DNA of 64,000 nucleotides from Mucilaginibacter cryoferens (GCF_014205845.1 NZ_JACHCR010000001.1:248001-312000), one strand, 5' to 3'. Positions 27,711 through 36,290 are shown, numbered from the stretch's first letter. Numbers and translations are program-made. Notes: a model not told the origin generated them from the sequence alone.

Positions 27711-28163
27711 TTATTCTGCCCGCGACCAGGTTGTAGTACGCCCGAAAAGCGAAATACCGACATATCCCCGGATGTCTAAGGTTTTACCTTTGTAAGTTAT
27801 TTTGCAGGAGTACGTTTTGCCGTTGTTAGGATCATAAATTGTTCCGTCGGTATATTTGTTATCCCCATCTTTCACAAAATCGGCCAGTACGGGTAAACCC
27901 AACCTGGGCCTTGTGCGTAATTTTTCATCGGCGTTTAGTTCGTCAACTTTAGGTTTCCCGTTTTTTAAGGGTTCCTTAAGCCAAACCACCTTACCATAAA
28001 ACTTACCGTTGCTCTCTTTTGTGATTTGGATTTTGGCACTTTTTACATCGTTGTACCACAGGCCCTCAACTTTATCAGTTTGCGCTTTTACACTGATACT
28101 TACAGATACAGCTGTTAGCATTACTAATACAAAACGGATGAAATGTTTTTTTGATACAGGCAT
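27711..28163 (-). CDS. DUF2147 exported protein
   Basis: A protein of about 150 residues with a signal peptide (M-P-V-S-K-K, then a hydrophobic core, ending V-K-A-Q near residue 28). The mature part matches DUF2147: V-E-G-L-W-Y-N at the start, G-K-V-V-W-L, D-G-T-I-Y-D-P-N-N-G-K-T-Y, and L-D-I-R-G-Y-V-G near the end. The family is a small periplasmic beta-barrel of unknown role that is common near lipid or acyl-CoA genes. The ATG at 28163 places the signal peptide at the N-terminus; a longer frame to 28229 has a 22-residue extension and is not preferred. It lies between the acyl-CoA-binding protein gene and fadB-type gene. Confidence 0.88.
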   Translation of the reverse strand: MPVSKKHFIRFVLVMLTAVSVSISVKAQTDKVEGLWYNDVKSAKIQITKESNGKFYGKVVWLKEPLKNGKPKVDELNADEKLRTRPRLGLPVLADFVKDGDNKYTDGTIYDPNNGKTYSCKITYKGKTLDIRGYVGISLFGRTTTWSRAE

Positions 28164-28416
28164 TGCTTCAGGTATTATTTCTATAACTAAAACCATCTCT
28201 TTTTTGAGCCATATCCATGCTTTTTGCAATTACCAAACGGCAATACCCGGCATCAGAAGCTATCTTTTAAAAAAGAGACAGGTAGAATTATAAAATGGTT
28301 TAATAATTTAGTCCCGATAATTAGCGGGATGGTTTATAACAACAAATATCCTTTACGGCAGCTATTTACAAAGGTCTAAATGACGGAAACATTTGTCAAT
28401 ACTTCGGATATTAAAG

Positions 28417-28686
28417 TTAATCCGTTTTATTTGATAATTGCGCTACCAGGCCAATATATTGCTGCATGGCATTATCGGCGGTAGTGCCCTTTTGTTTTAA
28501 CCAGGCATCGTATTTTGCTTTAGCCACAAAATCAAACATACCCGGAGGGTTTTCTGTATTTATATCGCCTTCGGTTGCTTGTTTGTATAAACTATACAAG
28601 CGCAATAATGTTTCATTATCTGGCTTTGACGGTAATTGTTTACTCTCTTTAACTGCTTCTTCAAAAGCATCTTTCAGATCAGTCAT
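28417..28686 (-). CDS. acyl-CoA-binding protein (ACBP)
   Basis: An 89-residue protein that matches the ACBP family in length and motif: an N-terminal helix with F-E-E-A-V, the L-Y-S-L-Y-K-Q-A-T-E-G-D segment, P-P-G-M-F-D-F and A-K-Y-D-A-W. These Tyr and Lys residues contact acyl-CoA in known ACBPs. It would buffer and deliver long-chain acyl-CoA in the cytoplasm. ACBP is typical of eukaryotes and found in a minority of bacteria; its place inside the beta-oxidation block fits its role. A repeat-filled gap of 418 bp separates it from the thioesterase gene upstream. Confidence 0.93.
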   Translation of the reverse strand: MTDLKDAFEEAVKESKQLPSKPDNETLLRLYSLYKQATEGDINTENPPGMFDFVAKAKYDAWLKQKGTTADNAMQQYIGLVAQLSNKTD

Positions 28687-29104
28687 GGTTAAATTTGGAT
28701 TTATGACGTTGTGGGTGGGTTATTCTATTTCAGTTAGCTTCTACATAGCTTTTCCTAAGGGCCATCGGCCCGAAACATGTTATAGCCACGGGTTTCAACC
28801 CGTGGATGATTGACCAAAGAACCACAAGAGTGCCATTGGCACGGCCCATGTTTTAGTGTAAATCCAGGTATTTTCGTTTTGTTCAAACGATATATACCCA
28901 TTGAATAATATGGATCGAACCTACGGCTCTCAATCATTTTCTTCGTTTTTTTCCACGGGTTAAAACCCGTGGCTACAAAATTGGCCGAGGCTACGCCTCT
29001 AATTCCTGTTTAACAAGCCCTGTTGCGCCAACAAAATATATCCTTAGAAACTGATTTAGCAACCACATCGATGTTACTATACAAAACGTCATAGACCTTA
29101 AATT
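28687..29104. other. repeat-bearing gap between thioesterase and ACBP genes
   Basis: This 418-bp interval contains a composite palindromic element (28750-29010, listed separately). Short flanks on either side hold nothing I can identify. No promoter matching the Bacteroidota consensus was seen in front of the ACBP gene. Confidence 0.5.
28750..29010. repeat. REP-like element, two inverted copies of a three-hairpin unit
   Basis: Two copies of a unit face each other. Each has a 9-bp hairpin CCACGGGTT / AACCCGTGG with a 2-nt loop (28786-28805 and 28953-28972), with a 5-bp, 3-nt-loop hairpin on each side. In copy 1 these are GGGCC-ATC-GGCCC and GTGCC-ATT-GGCAC (28830-28842). In copy 2 they are GAACC-TAC-GGCTC (one mismatch) and GAGGC-TAC-GCCTC. 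The spacing of copy 2 mirrors that of copy 1. This is the layout of REP/BIME elements mobilised by RAYT (TnpA-REP) transposases; no transposase is in the window. Confidence 0.7.
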
Positions 29105-29554
29105 CTAATCGCTGACATGATTGCCCTCTTCAACATAATCGCTGCTCCGGGGCGCATTCATAAACATCTGGCTTAATGCTGCCGGTAATATGGCAAGCTT
29201 GCGCTTCTCCATATCTATCCATGAGCCCTCGGCATTTATTATGGCGGCTTTAACGCCATCGCCCCGGTACAGTTCGTGCCTTATTGCCCAGCGGGAGCCG
29301 TCTGGCCGCGCTTTGATAAGCTCGCAGGTTACGCTGATGCGCTCATTGATCCCTATCTCACGCAGATAGATCAATTCTTCCCTGAATAACACTGGCCCTA
29401 TTTTATATTCGTAAAGTGTGGGCAGCTTTAAACCGAGGCTTTCGAGCATAATTATCCGCGCCTGAGCTGCAAAATCGGCATAAGCAGAATGTCGCATGTG
29501 CTGGTTCGAGTCTATCTGCGACCATAGCACCTGTCCTTCATAAAAAAATTCCAT
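29105..29554 (-). CDS. acyl-CoA thioesterase, hotdog fold (4HBT)
   Basis: A 149-residue single hotdog-domain protein. The active-site helix start reads Q-I-D-S-N-Q-H-M-R-H-S-A-Y (Asp15 and His19), the 4-hydroxybenzoyl-CoA thioesterase pattern. It probably hydrolyses acyl-CoA to control the free CoA pool during fatty-acid breakdown. No signal peptide is present. It begins 13 bp after the etfA stop, so it belongs with the ETF genes. Confidence 0.87.
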   Translation of the reverse strand: MEFFYEGQVLWSQIDSNQHMRHSAYADFAAQARIIMLESLGLKLPTLYEYKIGPVLFREELIYLREIGINERISVTCELIKARPDGSRWAIRHELYRGDGVKAAIINAEGSWIDMEKRKLAILPAALSQMFMNAPRSSDYVEEGNHVSD

Positions 29555-29567
29555 ACCCCTGATTATT

Positions 29568-30545
29568 TTATTTATGATGTTCTTTAAACTTTTTAATGGC
29601 TGCTGTTAGTCTTGGTAAAATCTCCATGGCATCGCCTACAACGCCATAATTAGCCGCTTTAAAAAACGGGGCTTCCGGATCTTTGTTGATCACTACAATA
29701 GTTTTTGAACCGTTAACGCCGGCAAGGTGCTGTATGGCCCCCGATATACCCACCGCGATATACAAATTAGGGCGCACCGTGCCACCTGTTTGGCCCACAT
29801 GCTCGTGATGCGGCCTCCAATGAGCATCGGCCACCGGGCGCGAACAGGCTGTGGCAGCCCCCAGCTCTTTTGCCAGATCCTCCAGTATGCCCCAATTTTC
29901 GGGGCCCTTCATGCCTCGGCCACCAGAAACTACCAGGTCGGCATCAGCAAGCGGTACCGCGCCGGTTACTTTATTTACTGCTTTAACTTTTACGCCAAAA
30001 TCCTTATCGCCAAAGCTTACCTCCTGTTTCTCTACAACAGCCTTACCCTCAACTTTACCTACCGGAAAGGTGTTGGGCATCAGCATAATTACCTTTACAT
30101 CGCTTAAAATATTAACATAAGCGAATGCTTTACCCGAAAAAACCGCCTTTTTAATAACAAACCCTTTTTCCATATCGGGATACGAAAGCGCACCGGCCAC
30201 CAGGCCAGCTTTTAACGTTACGGCCACCCGCGGTGCAACCATTCTGCCCTTAATATCATGAAGTGTTACAATTACTTTACTGCTCTCCTTTTGCGCTGCA
30301 GCTACCAATGCGCTGGTATATGCCCTTGCATGTAATTCATCCAAACGGCTATCGGCAACATGTAACACTTTTTGAGCACCGTATTCGCCAAGGCTCTCCA
30401 TTTCGGCATCGGCAACATTGCCTAAAACAACCGCGGTAACCGTGCTACCCATTTGTTTGGCTATTTGCGCGGCATATTGCACAGCCTCAAAGTTTTTCTT
30501 TTTTATAATTCCTCCGGTATGTTCTACCAATACAATTACAGACAT
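29568..30545 (-). CDS. etfA: electron transfer flavoprotein, alpha subunit
   Basis: A 325-residue ETF alpha subunit. The C-terminal FAD-binding domain is clear: [12 protein letters not shown] near 210, then [10 protein letters not shown] near 265, and [10 protein letters not shown] near 288. It pairs with EtfB (the next gene upstream, 58-bp gap) to carry electrons from acyl-CoA dehydrogenase to the quinone pool via ETF-quinone oxidoreductase, which is not in this window. Confidence 0.95.
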   Translation of the reverse strand: MSVIVLVEHTGGIIKKKNFEAVQYAAQIAKQMGSTVTAVVLGNVADAEMESLGEYGAQKVLHVADSRLDELHARAYTSALVAAAQKESSKVIVTLHDIKGRMVAPRVAVTLKAGLVAGALSYPDMEKGFVIKKAVFSGKAFAYVNILSDVKVIMLMPNTFPVGKVEGKAVVEKQEVSFGDKDFGVKVKAVNKVTGAVPLADADLVVSGGRGMKGPENWGILEDLAKELGAATACSRPVADAHWRPHHEHVGQTGGTVRPNLYIAVGISGAIQHLAGVNGSKTIVVINKDPEAPFFKAANYGVVGDAMEILPRLTAAIKKFKEHHK

Positions 30546-30603
30546 ATTTTTATTTTTTTGTTAAGATGCTCCGGTGCGGATGCCACGGGCAATAAATTTT
30601 CTA

Positions 30604-31347
30604 TTAAATAACCTTAGTCTCTGCGTGCAACAACTCTACCAGTTCGTCCATATTATCGGGGCTTACCAGTTTTATACCTGCCTTGGCCGGTGGCAATTCA
30701 TAAGTTAATATTTTTGTTACCGCCGTTATTTTTGAAGGCACAACAACTTTTAACGGGCGTGTACGTGCGGCCATTATACCACGCATATTGGGTATGCGGG
30801 CTTCGGCAACACCTTTTTGGCAGGAAATAACCACCGGTAAATTACACACATCTGTTTCTTCGCCGCCTTCTATTTCTCGGGTTACAACAGCTGTATTAGC
30901 TTCTACCTGGATACCTGTTGCAAAACCAATGTAGTCAACGCCCAACAATTCGGCCAGCATGGCACCTGTAGTACCGTTATTGTAATCGATAGATTCTTTG
31001 CCGCATAAGATAAGATCATAACCCACCTCGGCAGCATATTCAGCTATATAATTGGCAGTTTCGTAAGGATCATCGTTATCTGCATCAATGCGGATGGCTT
31101 CATCGCCGCCCAATGCCAGAGCTTTCCTTATCACAGGCCCAACATCAAATCTATCTACAGTTACAAGGTGAACCTGGGTAGCAATCCCGCTTTCTTTTAA
31201 TTCAATGGCCCTGATCAATGCATACCATTCATCATAGGGGTTAATTACATAGGTAACACCATCGCTATTAACGGAGGTGTTATTGTTTTTTAATATAATT
31301 TTAGTACTGGTATCAGGCACCTGACTTATGCACACTAGTATTTTCAT
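30604..31347 (-). CDS. etfB: electron transfer flavoprotein, beta subunit
   Basis: A 247-residue ETF beta subunit with the family's N-terminal K-I-L-V-C-I-S-Q-V-P-D-T and the AMP-site segment C-G-K-E-S-I-D-Y-N-N-G-T-T-G-A near 130, followed by a recognition-loop region. It forms the heterodimer with EtfA, encoded 58 bp downstream. The 325 bp in front of it contain a palindromic element, so it may be transcribed separately from acyl-CoA dehydrogenase or by read-through. Confidence 0.95.
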   Translation of the reverse strand: MKILVCISQVPDTSTKIILKNNNTSVNSDGVTYVINPYDEWYALIRAIELKESGIATQVHLVTVDRFDVGPVIRKALALGGDEAIRIDADNDDPYETANYIAEYAAEVGYDLILCGKESIDYNNGTTGAMLAELLGVDYIGFATGIQVEANTAVVTREIEGGEETDVCNLPVVISCQKGVAEARIPNMRGIMAARTRPLKVVVPSKITAVTKILTYELPPAKAGIKLVSPDNMDELVELLHAETKVI

Positions 31348-31672
31348 TATTTGATTTTTGTTTTTTAGGTTGATGTTATTAAAATGGCGGGGGATTACCC
31401 ATGACGTATTTTCGTTTTACACGAACATTCGTTTGAACGCCGGTTAAGACTCACCCCGGCTACACTGCGCTGGCCGACCCTCTCTCCGGCTTACGCCGCA
31501 AAGAGGGTTAACTCCATTTTTATTTTTTTTTGCCCCTCTATGCAACGAAGTTGGAGAGAGGGGCAGACGGGCGTAGCCTCGTCGGGGTGAGTCTTCGCCA
31601 CCATGCGATATGCGGCATTTCCCCTTCAAAATTTCACGAAATTTTACACCTCAGGATAATAATCTTTAATAC
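31348..31672. other. repeat-bearing gap between acyl-CoA dehydrogenase and etfB
   Basis: A 325-bp gap whose centre is the 150-bp inverted-repeat element described separately. The bases between that element and etfB (31348-31445) show no consensus promoter. Confidence 0.45.
31446..31595. repeat. 150-bp element with 13-bp terminal inverted repeats
   Basis: The ends are perfect inverted repeats, AAGACTCACCCCG (31446-31458) and its complement (31583-31595). Inside are two further hairpins, one with ACCCTCT / AGAGGGT arms and one with GCCCCTCT / AGAGGGGC arms (31532-31539 and 31557-31564), separated by a T-rich tract. Base composition differs from its surroundings and there is no transposase. It looks like a non-autonomous MITE or interspersed palindromic repeat. 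A 61-codon frame inside it is a by-product. Confidence 0.65.
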
Positions 31673-33469
31673 TTAAAAACAGTATTTATTTTCAGCTATC
31701 AGCTTCGCTGCAATATTGCGGCGTGCCTGGGTGGTATTAATGTCTTCGGTTTTGGTGAAGCGCTTAAGTCCCATCATCATCATTCTTTTTTCATCGCCTT
31801 CGGCAAAAGAGTTTAGTGCTTCTTTGCCCGATCTGGCAATATGTTCGGCTGCATCATTGATATACACCCGCATAATATCCAGTTGTTCTTTACAGGCATC
31901 CTCGCTTCTTAAACCAACCAGTTTCTCAACCCTCAATTGTAACGACTCGCTCACATAAAGCTCTATCAGCATATCGGCCAGGTTCATCAGTACTTCCTGT
32001 TCTTTACCCAATTGTGTCATCAGTTTTTGAACAGCCGAGCCGGCTACCATCAATATGGCCTTTTTAAAATTGGCAATGTATTTTTTTTCTTTGGTAAACA
32101 GGCCACCCTCTTCGGCAGCACCAAAATCGGGTATGCTCACCAGTTCACCAGCCACTTTCTGAGCCGGCCCCATCAGGTCGAGTTCTCCTTTCATGGCACG
32201 TTTAAGCATCATATCAACGGTTAACATCCGGTTAATTTCATTTGTACCTTCAAATATCCGGTTGATCCTCGAATCGCGGTAGGCCCTATCCATTGGTGCC
32301 TCTGCACTATATCCCATACCACCATATATCTGTACGCCTTCGTCTGTTACATAATCCAAAACTTCTGAGGCATGAACTTTAAGAATTGCTGCCTCTATGG
32401 CGTACTGCTCTGTCCCTTTCAGTTTTGCCTTTGTTTCATCAAGTCCGGATGCGATCAGCATTTCTGTTGCCTCTTCCATATTTTGGCTGGCCCTATAAAC
32501 TGCCGATTCTGAAGCATAGGTGCGGATAGCCTGCTCGGCCAGTTTATATTTTATGGCTCCATATTTGGAAATCGGGCGCCCAAATTGTTCACGTTCATTG
32601 GCATAACGCACTGATGCCGTAATTACATCCTTACTGGCCCCAACGGTTCCACCCCCTAATTTAATACGGCCAATATTTAGTATGTTAACCGCTATCTTGA
32701 ATCCATTTTGCCGCTCGGAAAGCAGGTTCTCAACCGGTACCTTGCAATCGTTAAAAAACACCTGCCGGGTTGAGCTTCCTTTAATACCCATTTTATGCTC
32801 TTCGGTATTTAATGACAGGCCTTCAAAATCTTTTTCAACAATAAACGCGCTCAGGTTTTCGTCATTATCTATTTTAGCGAAAACAGTAAATATATCGGCG
32901 AAGCCCGCATTAGTGATCCACATTTTTTGACCGGTGATGAGGTAGTACTTACCATCGGCAGATAGTTTTGCACGTGCTTTACCCGAATTGGCATCAGAGC
33001 CCGAGCTTGGTTCTGTAAGGCAATAAGCGCCTTTCCACTCGCCGCTTGCCAGTTTGGGGATATATTTTTGTTTTTGAGCTTCGTTGCCATAGTACAATAT
33101 AGGCAATGTACCTATACCTGAATGTGCCGAAAACGCGACAGAAAAGGAATGCCCGGCTCCCAGTTTTTCGGTAACCAGCATAGATGTTTTAAAATCTTTA
33201 CCAAAGCCGCCGTATTCTTCAGGTACGGATATACCCAATAAGCCGAGTGCACCGGCCTCGTCCATTAAATGACGCATTAATCCCTCCTCCTGCTCGTCAA
33301 TACGCTGCAGGTTTGGTGTTACCTGCTGCGCAAGAAAATTGGTACAAGTTTCGGCAATCATCAATTGCTCTTCGTTCCATTCTTCAGGAATAAAAATGCT
33401 ATCAGCGGCAGTTTCCCTGATCAAAAATTCTCCTCCTTTTATGGCTTTTACAGATTCAGTGGCATTCAT
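31673..33469 (-). CDS. acyl-CoA dehydrogenase, long VLCAD-like form
   Basis: A 598-residue flavoprotein, about 200 residues longer than ordinary acyl-CoA dehydrogenases and so similar to VLCAD/ACAD9-type enzymes with a C-terminal helical extension. It shows Y-C-L-T-E-P-S-S-G-S-D-A at 149-160, W-I-T-N-A-G at 184-189, and R-I-F-E-G-T-N-E-I-N-R at 404-414 with catalytic Glu407. It catalyses the first oxidation of the beta-oxidation spiral and passes electrons to ETF. It is the first gene of the block and carries the shared 39-bp box about 215 bp upstream of its ATG. Confidence 0.94.
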   Translation of the reverse strand: MNATESVKAIKGGEFLIRETAADSIFIPEEWNEEQLMIAETCTNFLAQQVTPNLQRIDEQEEGLMRHLMDEAGALGLLGISVPEEYGGFGKDFKTSMLVTEKLGAGHSFSVAFSAHSGIGTLPILYYGNEAQKQKYIPKLASGEWKGAYCLTEPSSGSDANSGKARAKLSADGKYYLITGQKMWITNAGFADIFTVFAKIDNDENLSAFIVEKDFEGLSLNTEEHKMGIKGSSTRQVFFNDCKVPVENLLSERQNGFKIAVNILNIGRIKLGGGTVGASKDVITASVRYANEREQFGRPISKYGAIKYKLAEQAIRTYASESAVYRASQNMEEATEMLIASGLDETKAKLKGTEQYAIEAAILKVHASEVLDYVTDEGVQIYGGMGYSAEAPMDRAYRDSRINRIFEGTNEINRMLTVDMMLKRAMKGELDLMGPAQKVAGELVSIPDFGAAEEGGLFTKEKKYIANFKKAILMVAGSAVQKLMTQLGKEQEVLMNLADMLIELYVSESLQLRVEKLVGLRSEDACKEQLDIMRVYINDAAEHIARSGKEALNSFAEGDEKRMMMMGLKRFTKTEDINTTQARRNIAAKLIAENKYCF

Positions 33470-33680
33470 AAATAAGTATTTAATGGTTGTATTTTATCCT
33501 TCTTAAAATTTATTTCTCCGCATCAATCCTGATACGCAAAATCTATTTTACTTAGCTGTACTTTATATATTAATAGTTGCTGATTTGTATCAGTTTCCTG
33601 GTAACAAAGTGCCCCTGCTTTTATCGCAGCGTTTTAGTTTTATAATCAGGAGTAAAATTAACGGCGTTGTTAAACTAAAG

Positions 33681-33719
33681 AAAGGGCTGCAATGCGGAGA
33701 TATTAGTCAAAAAGTCGGA
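33681..33719 (-). promoter_or_regulatory. 39-bp shared element upstream of the beta-oxidation operon
   Basis: Identical at 37 of 39 positions to the reverse complement of 34918-34956, with 29 contiguous identical bases at 33691-33719. In the minus (transcribed) direction it lies about 215 bp before the acyl-CoA dehydrogenase ATG, in the same orientation as the other copy has to fadL. Probably an operator for a fatty-acid regulator, the AraC-type protein between the two copies being the first candidate. Confidence 0.7.
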
Positions 33720-33730
33720 AAGAGGGATTG

Positions 33731-33758
33731 GGTTGATTGAGTTGGGTTGATTGGGTTG
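33731..33758. repeat. tandem 14-nt repeat
   Basis: Two consecutive 14-nt units, GGTTGATTGAGTTG and GGTTGATTGGGTTG, differ by one base. A degenerate complementary tract (C-A-A-C-C rich) lies at about 33901-33935, running into the end of the AraC-type gene, so the segment could fold back on itself. Confidence 0.5.
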
Positions 33759-33931
33759 AAATAAGTTTTTATAATTAACTACTCACTCCGTCAAAATAGT
33801 TCTTCAGGTTAGGATATGGAACTGTTTCGATTTTGTTGTGGTTTGACTTCGGTAAAATAGTCGAAATTAATTCATATACAAAAATCAACCAGTCCAACTT
33901 AACCAACCACTTAACCTAATCAACCACCCAC

Positions 33932-34819
33932 TCAATGAGCAGATATCGCCCTATAATCAGACGGCGACACGCCGGCATGTTTCTTAAAATATTTGCCAAA
34001 CGAAGATTGATCTGGGAAATGTATGTCTTCGGCTACCCGGGCAATGCTTATTTCATGGTTTCTTAGTAATACCTTGGCCTCAAGTATTACCGCATCGTCT
34101 ATCCATTCTCCGGCGGTTCTCCCGGTTACTTCCTTTATGGTTTCTGTTAAATGTTTTGGAGATACATAAAGTGCATCGGCATAATATTGTACATTACGAT
34201 GTTCTTTATAATGATAAAAAACAAGGGCCTGAAAAAGCACATTCAGCTCCTGTTTCCGGGTTTGTTTTCCTTTTATTATTATATGTTGTTTTTCGTAAAT
34301 AGCTTGTATTTCATAAAGCAGTGTCATTAAAATACTTCTGGATATTGCAATATGGTACGGATGCCCTTCACGTTCCAGCTTTTGCTGTATCAATAAATAA
34401 ATTTCCAGTATCATTCTTGCATCTGCATCATCAGGGTAAATTACCGGGATAGATGCATTCTTAAAATAACTGAATGATTCCAAAAAATGGCTATTGACAC
34501 TATTTTCTGTTAAAAAGGCTTTGCTAAAAACAACAAACCGGCATAAAAAATCGGCGCTACTGTCATATATCCTTAAAACATGAAAGGGAGTTGCCAAAAG
34601 CATGGCATTGGGCCGGGCATCATATACTTGTAGGTTCACCTCTACTTTAGCTGTTCCGCGCGTACAGATACCTACAATATAACCATCCGATCGATAGGGA
34701 AATTCGCTTAAACTCAATAATTTTCGCTCGTCAACAACAAAAAAATCGGCACCGGCCAGCTTGTCAGCGTAAAGATCTGCAAATTTTGATAGGCTTAATT
34801 GTCCAACCTTATTATTCAT
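33932..34819 (-). CDS. AraC-family transcriptional regulator
   Basis: A 295-residue regulator with an N-terminal sensing domain (about 1-170) and a C-terminal AraC helix-turn-helix pair at about 195-293. The second helix reads F-P-D-Q-S-S-F-G-K-Y-F-K-K-H-A-G-V-S-P-S-D-Y-R, the usual AraC signature. It lies between the beta-oxidation operon and fadL, bracketed by two inverted copies of a 39-bp element, so I infer that it controls fatty-acid uptake and breakdown. Whether it responds to acyl-CoA or free fatty acid cannot be told from sequence. Confidence 0.88.
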   Translation of the reverse strand: MNNKVGQLSLSKFADLYADKLAGADFFVVDERKLLSLSEFPYRSDGYIVGICTRGTAKVEVNLQVYDARPNAMLLATPFHVLRIYDSSADFLCRFVVFSKAFLTENSVNSHFLESFSYFKNASIPVIYPDDADARMILEIYLLIQQKLEREGHPYHIAISRSILMTLLYEIQAIYEKQHIIIKGKQTRKQELNVLFQALVFYHYKEHRNVQYYADALYVSPKHLTETIKEVTGRTAGEWIDDAVILEAKVLLRNHEISIARVAEDIHFPDQSSFGKYFKKHAGVSPSDYRAISAH

Positions 34820-34917
34820 ATAATTTCGATATTGTAGTTAAACTATTGTATTTATTCCCCCCTGAAAAGGTAGATTTTAAAGCGATTTTCCCTGCATAAT
34901 ATTAAAAATAAGCTTTA

Positions 34918-34956
34918 TCCGACTTTTTGACTAATATCTCCGCATTATAGCCCTTT
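34918..34956 (+). promoter_or_regulatory. 39-bp shared element upstream of fadL
   Basis: The second copy of the 39-bp element, in forward orientation to fadL, ending about 90 bp before its ATG. It differs at two positions from the copy at 33681-33719. It contains TTGACT and, in this copy only, TATAG; the latter is GCAG in the other copy, so it is not a shared -10 element. Confidence 0.7.
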
Positions 34957-35046
34957 TTTTCTTTTCAATCCAAACTAATTTTATGTTCGATAGCTGCAAG
35001 TTGCAATCCACATGCAATTGCCTATTTATTAACCAATTACATTCTT

Positions 35047-36270
35047 ATGAAAAAAATTCTACTTTTGGTGCTCTCCATAGCGCCGCTGTTAGCTTTTTCC
35101 CAGGGTTTCCAGGTTAACCTGGAGGGACAAAAGCAGATAGGTATGGGCCATACCGGCACGGGTACCCTGCAAGATGGTGCTTCTGTATTTTTTAATCCCG
35201 GCGCAGTGGCCATGCTCCCCGAAAATTATGTACAGGGAGGTATAAGCCCGTTATTTTTCAAATCTGATTTCAATCCTTCCGGTACATCGATACAGGATCG
35301 TACGGCAAATAAGGTGGCAACTCCGTTCGAGTTTTATGCTGTATGGGGACCTAAATCTTCTTTCTGGAAACTGGGATTGGGTGTTTATACCCCTTTTGGT
35401 GGTTTAACCGACTGGGGCAACACCTGGCAGGGTAAATATGTGCTGGAAAGCCTCGATCTGAAAGCCATTTACATTCAGCCCACACTGAGTATAAAACTGG
35501 CCGATTGGATGAGCATTGGCGGTGGATTTGTTTATAACCGCGGCAGCGTTGATCTGACACGGGCCATCCCATTGGCAAACAGCTCCGGCCAGCCGGGCCA
35601 GGCCGAGTTGAAAGGCAGCGGCAAAGGCTACGGATGGAATGCGGGCGTCTACTTCAAAACAGAATCGGGTGTAACTATAGGAATCACACACCGGTCGCAG
35701 GTAAATACCACCATTCCTTCGGGCAATGCTATTTTTAGTGTACCTGCATCATTGCAAAGCAGTTTCCCTCAGCCCAACACCTTTAGCGCAACCATACCAT
35801 TACCCGCCGTTAATTCCATTGGCTTTGGGTTTTATCCCAGCAGTAAATGGATACTGGCTCTTGATGTAAATATTGTTAACTGGGATTCTTATAAAACATT
35901 ATCGTTTGATTATAAATCCAATACAGCAGCTTTACAGGATACTCACTCTCCCAGAAATTACCAGCAAGCATATAGTTTACGTGGAGGTGCCCAGTATAAG
36001 GCTACCAATAAACTTGCCCTGCGTTTTGGCGGTGGCTATGCCAGCACCGCTGTTGCGGATGGTTATGTAACTCCCGAAGCTCCGGATGCCAATCGTGTAT
36101 ATGGCACGCTGGGTTTAGGCTATACGATGGCCAAACACCTCGATATAGATATCTCCTTTGAGTATGAGCACCTGATGCAGCGTACCCAAACCAATATCGA
36201 ATCGCAGTTATCGGGAACATTTAAAACCGACGTATATATACCAGGTATCTCATTGGCTTATCATTGGTAA
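35047..36270 (+). CDS. FadL/OmpP1-family outer-membrane fatty-acid transporter
   Basis: A 407-residue outer-membrane protein with a signal peptide (A-F-S-Q near residue 19). It has the FadL N-terminal pattern G-M-G-H-T-G-T-G and V-F-F-N-P-G-A-V near 55-60, the hatch and barrel-entry region that follows, and strand-rich sequence to the end (S-L-A-Y-H-W). It would admit long-chain fatty acids or other hydrophobic compounds across the outer membrane. It shares the 39-bp upstream element with the beta-oxidation operon and is followed after 20 bp by a GDSL lipoprotein gene, so uptake, ester hydrolysis and breakdown appear to be one regulon. Confidence 0.92.
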   Translation: MKKILLLVLSIAPLLAFSQGFQVNLEGQKQIGMGHTGTGTLQDGASVFFNPGAVAMLPENYVQGGISPLFFKSDFNPSGTSIQDRTANKVATPFEFYAVWGPKSSFWKLGLGVYTPFGGLTDWGNTWQGKYVLESLDLKAIYIQPTLSIKLADWMSIGGGFVYNRGSVDLTRAIPLANSSGQPGQAELKGSGKGYGWNAGVYFKTESGVTIGITHRSQVNTTIPSGNAIFSVPASLQSSFPQPNTFSATIPLPAVNSIGFGFYPSSKWILALDVNIVNWDSYKTLSFDYKSNTAALQDTHSPRNYQQAYSLRGGAQYKATNKLALRFGGGYASTAVADGYVTPEAPDANRVYGTLGLGYTMAKHLDIDISFEYEHLMQRTQTNIESQLSGTFKTDVYIPGISLAYHW

Positions 36271-36290
36271 CCCTTAAAAGAAATTAATAC

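Larger units (their letters stand above)
33470..33931. other. control region between acyl-CoA dehydrogenase and AraC-type gene
   Basis: This 462-bp gap holds the 39-bp box at 33681-33719 and, next to it, TTGATTGGG-like repeats listed separately. The AraC gene ends here and the dehydrogenase begins here, both on the minus strand, so the gap must carry the promoter of the catabolic operon. No exact TAnnTTTG match was seen. Confidence 0.5.

Noticed and set aside
28755..28937. 60-codon frame over the REP-like element
   Set aside because: Formed by the repeat; there is no independent coding evidence.
29105..29554. Reading the hotdog protein as a 4-hydroxybenzoyl-CoA thioesterase of aromatic metabolism
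   Set aside because: All neighbours are fatty-acid beta-oxidation genes, and the hotdog fold is shared by many acyl-CoA thioesterases.
31444..31629. 61-codon frame over the 150-bp inverted-repeat element
   Set aside because: The sequence is explained by the palindromic element itself; the peptide is rich in Arg and Gly with no known family.
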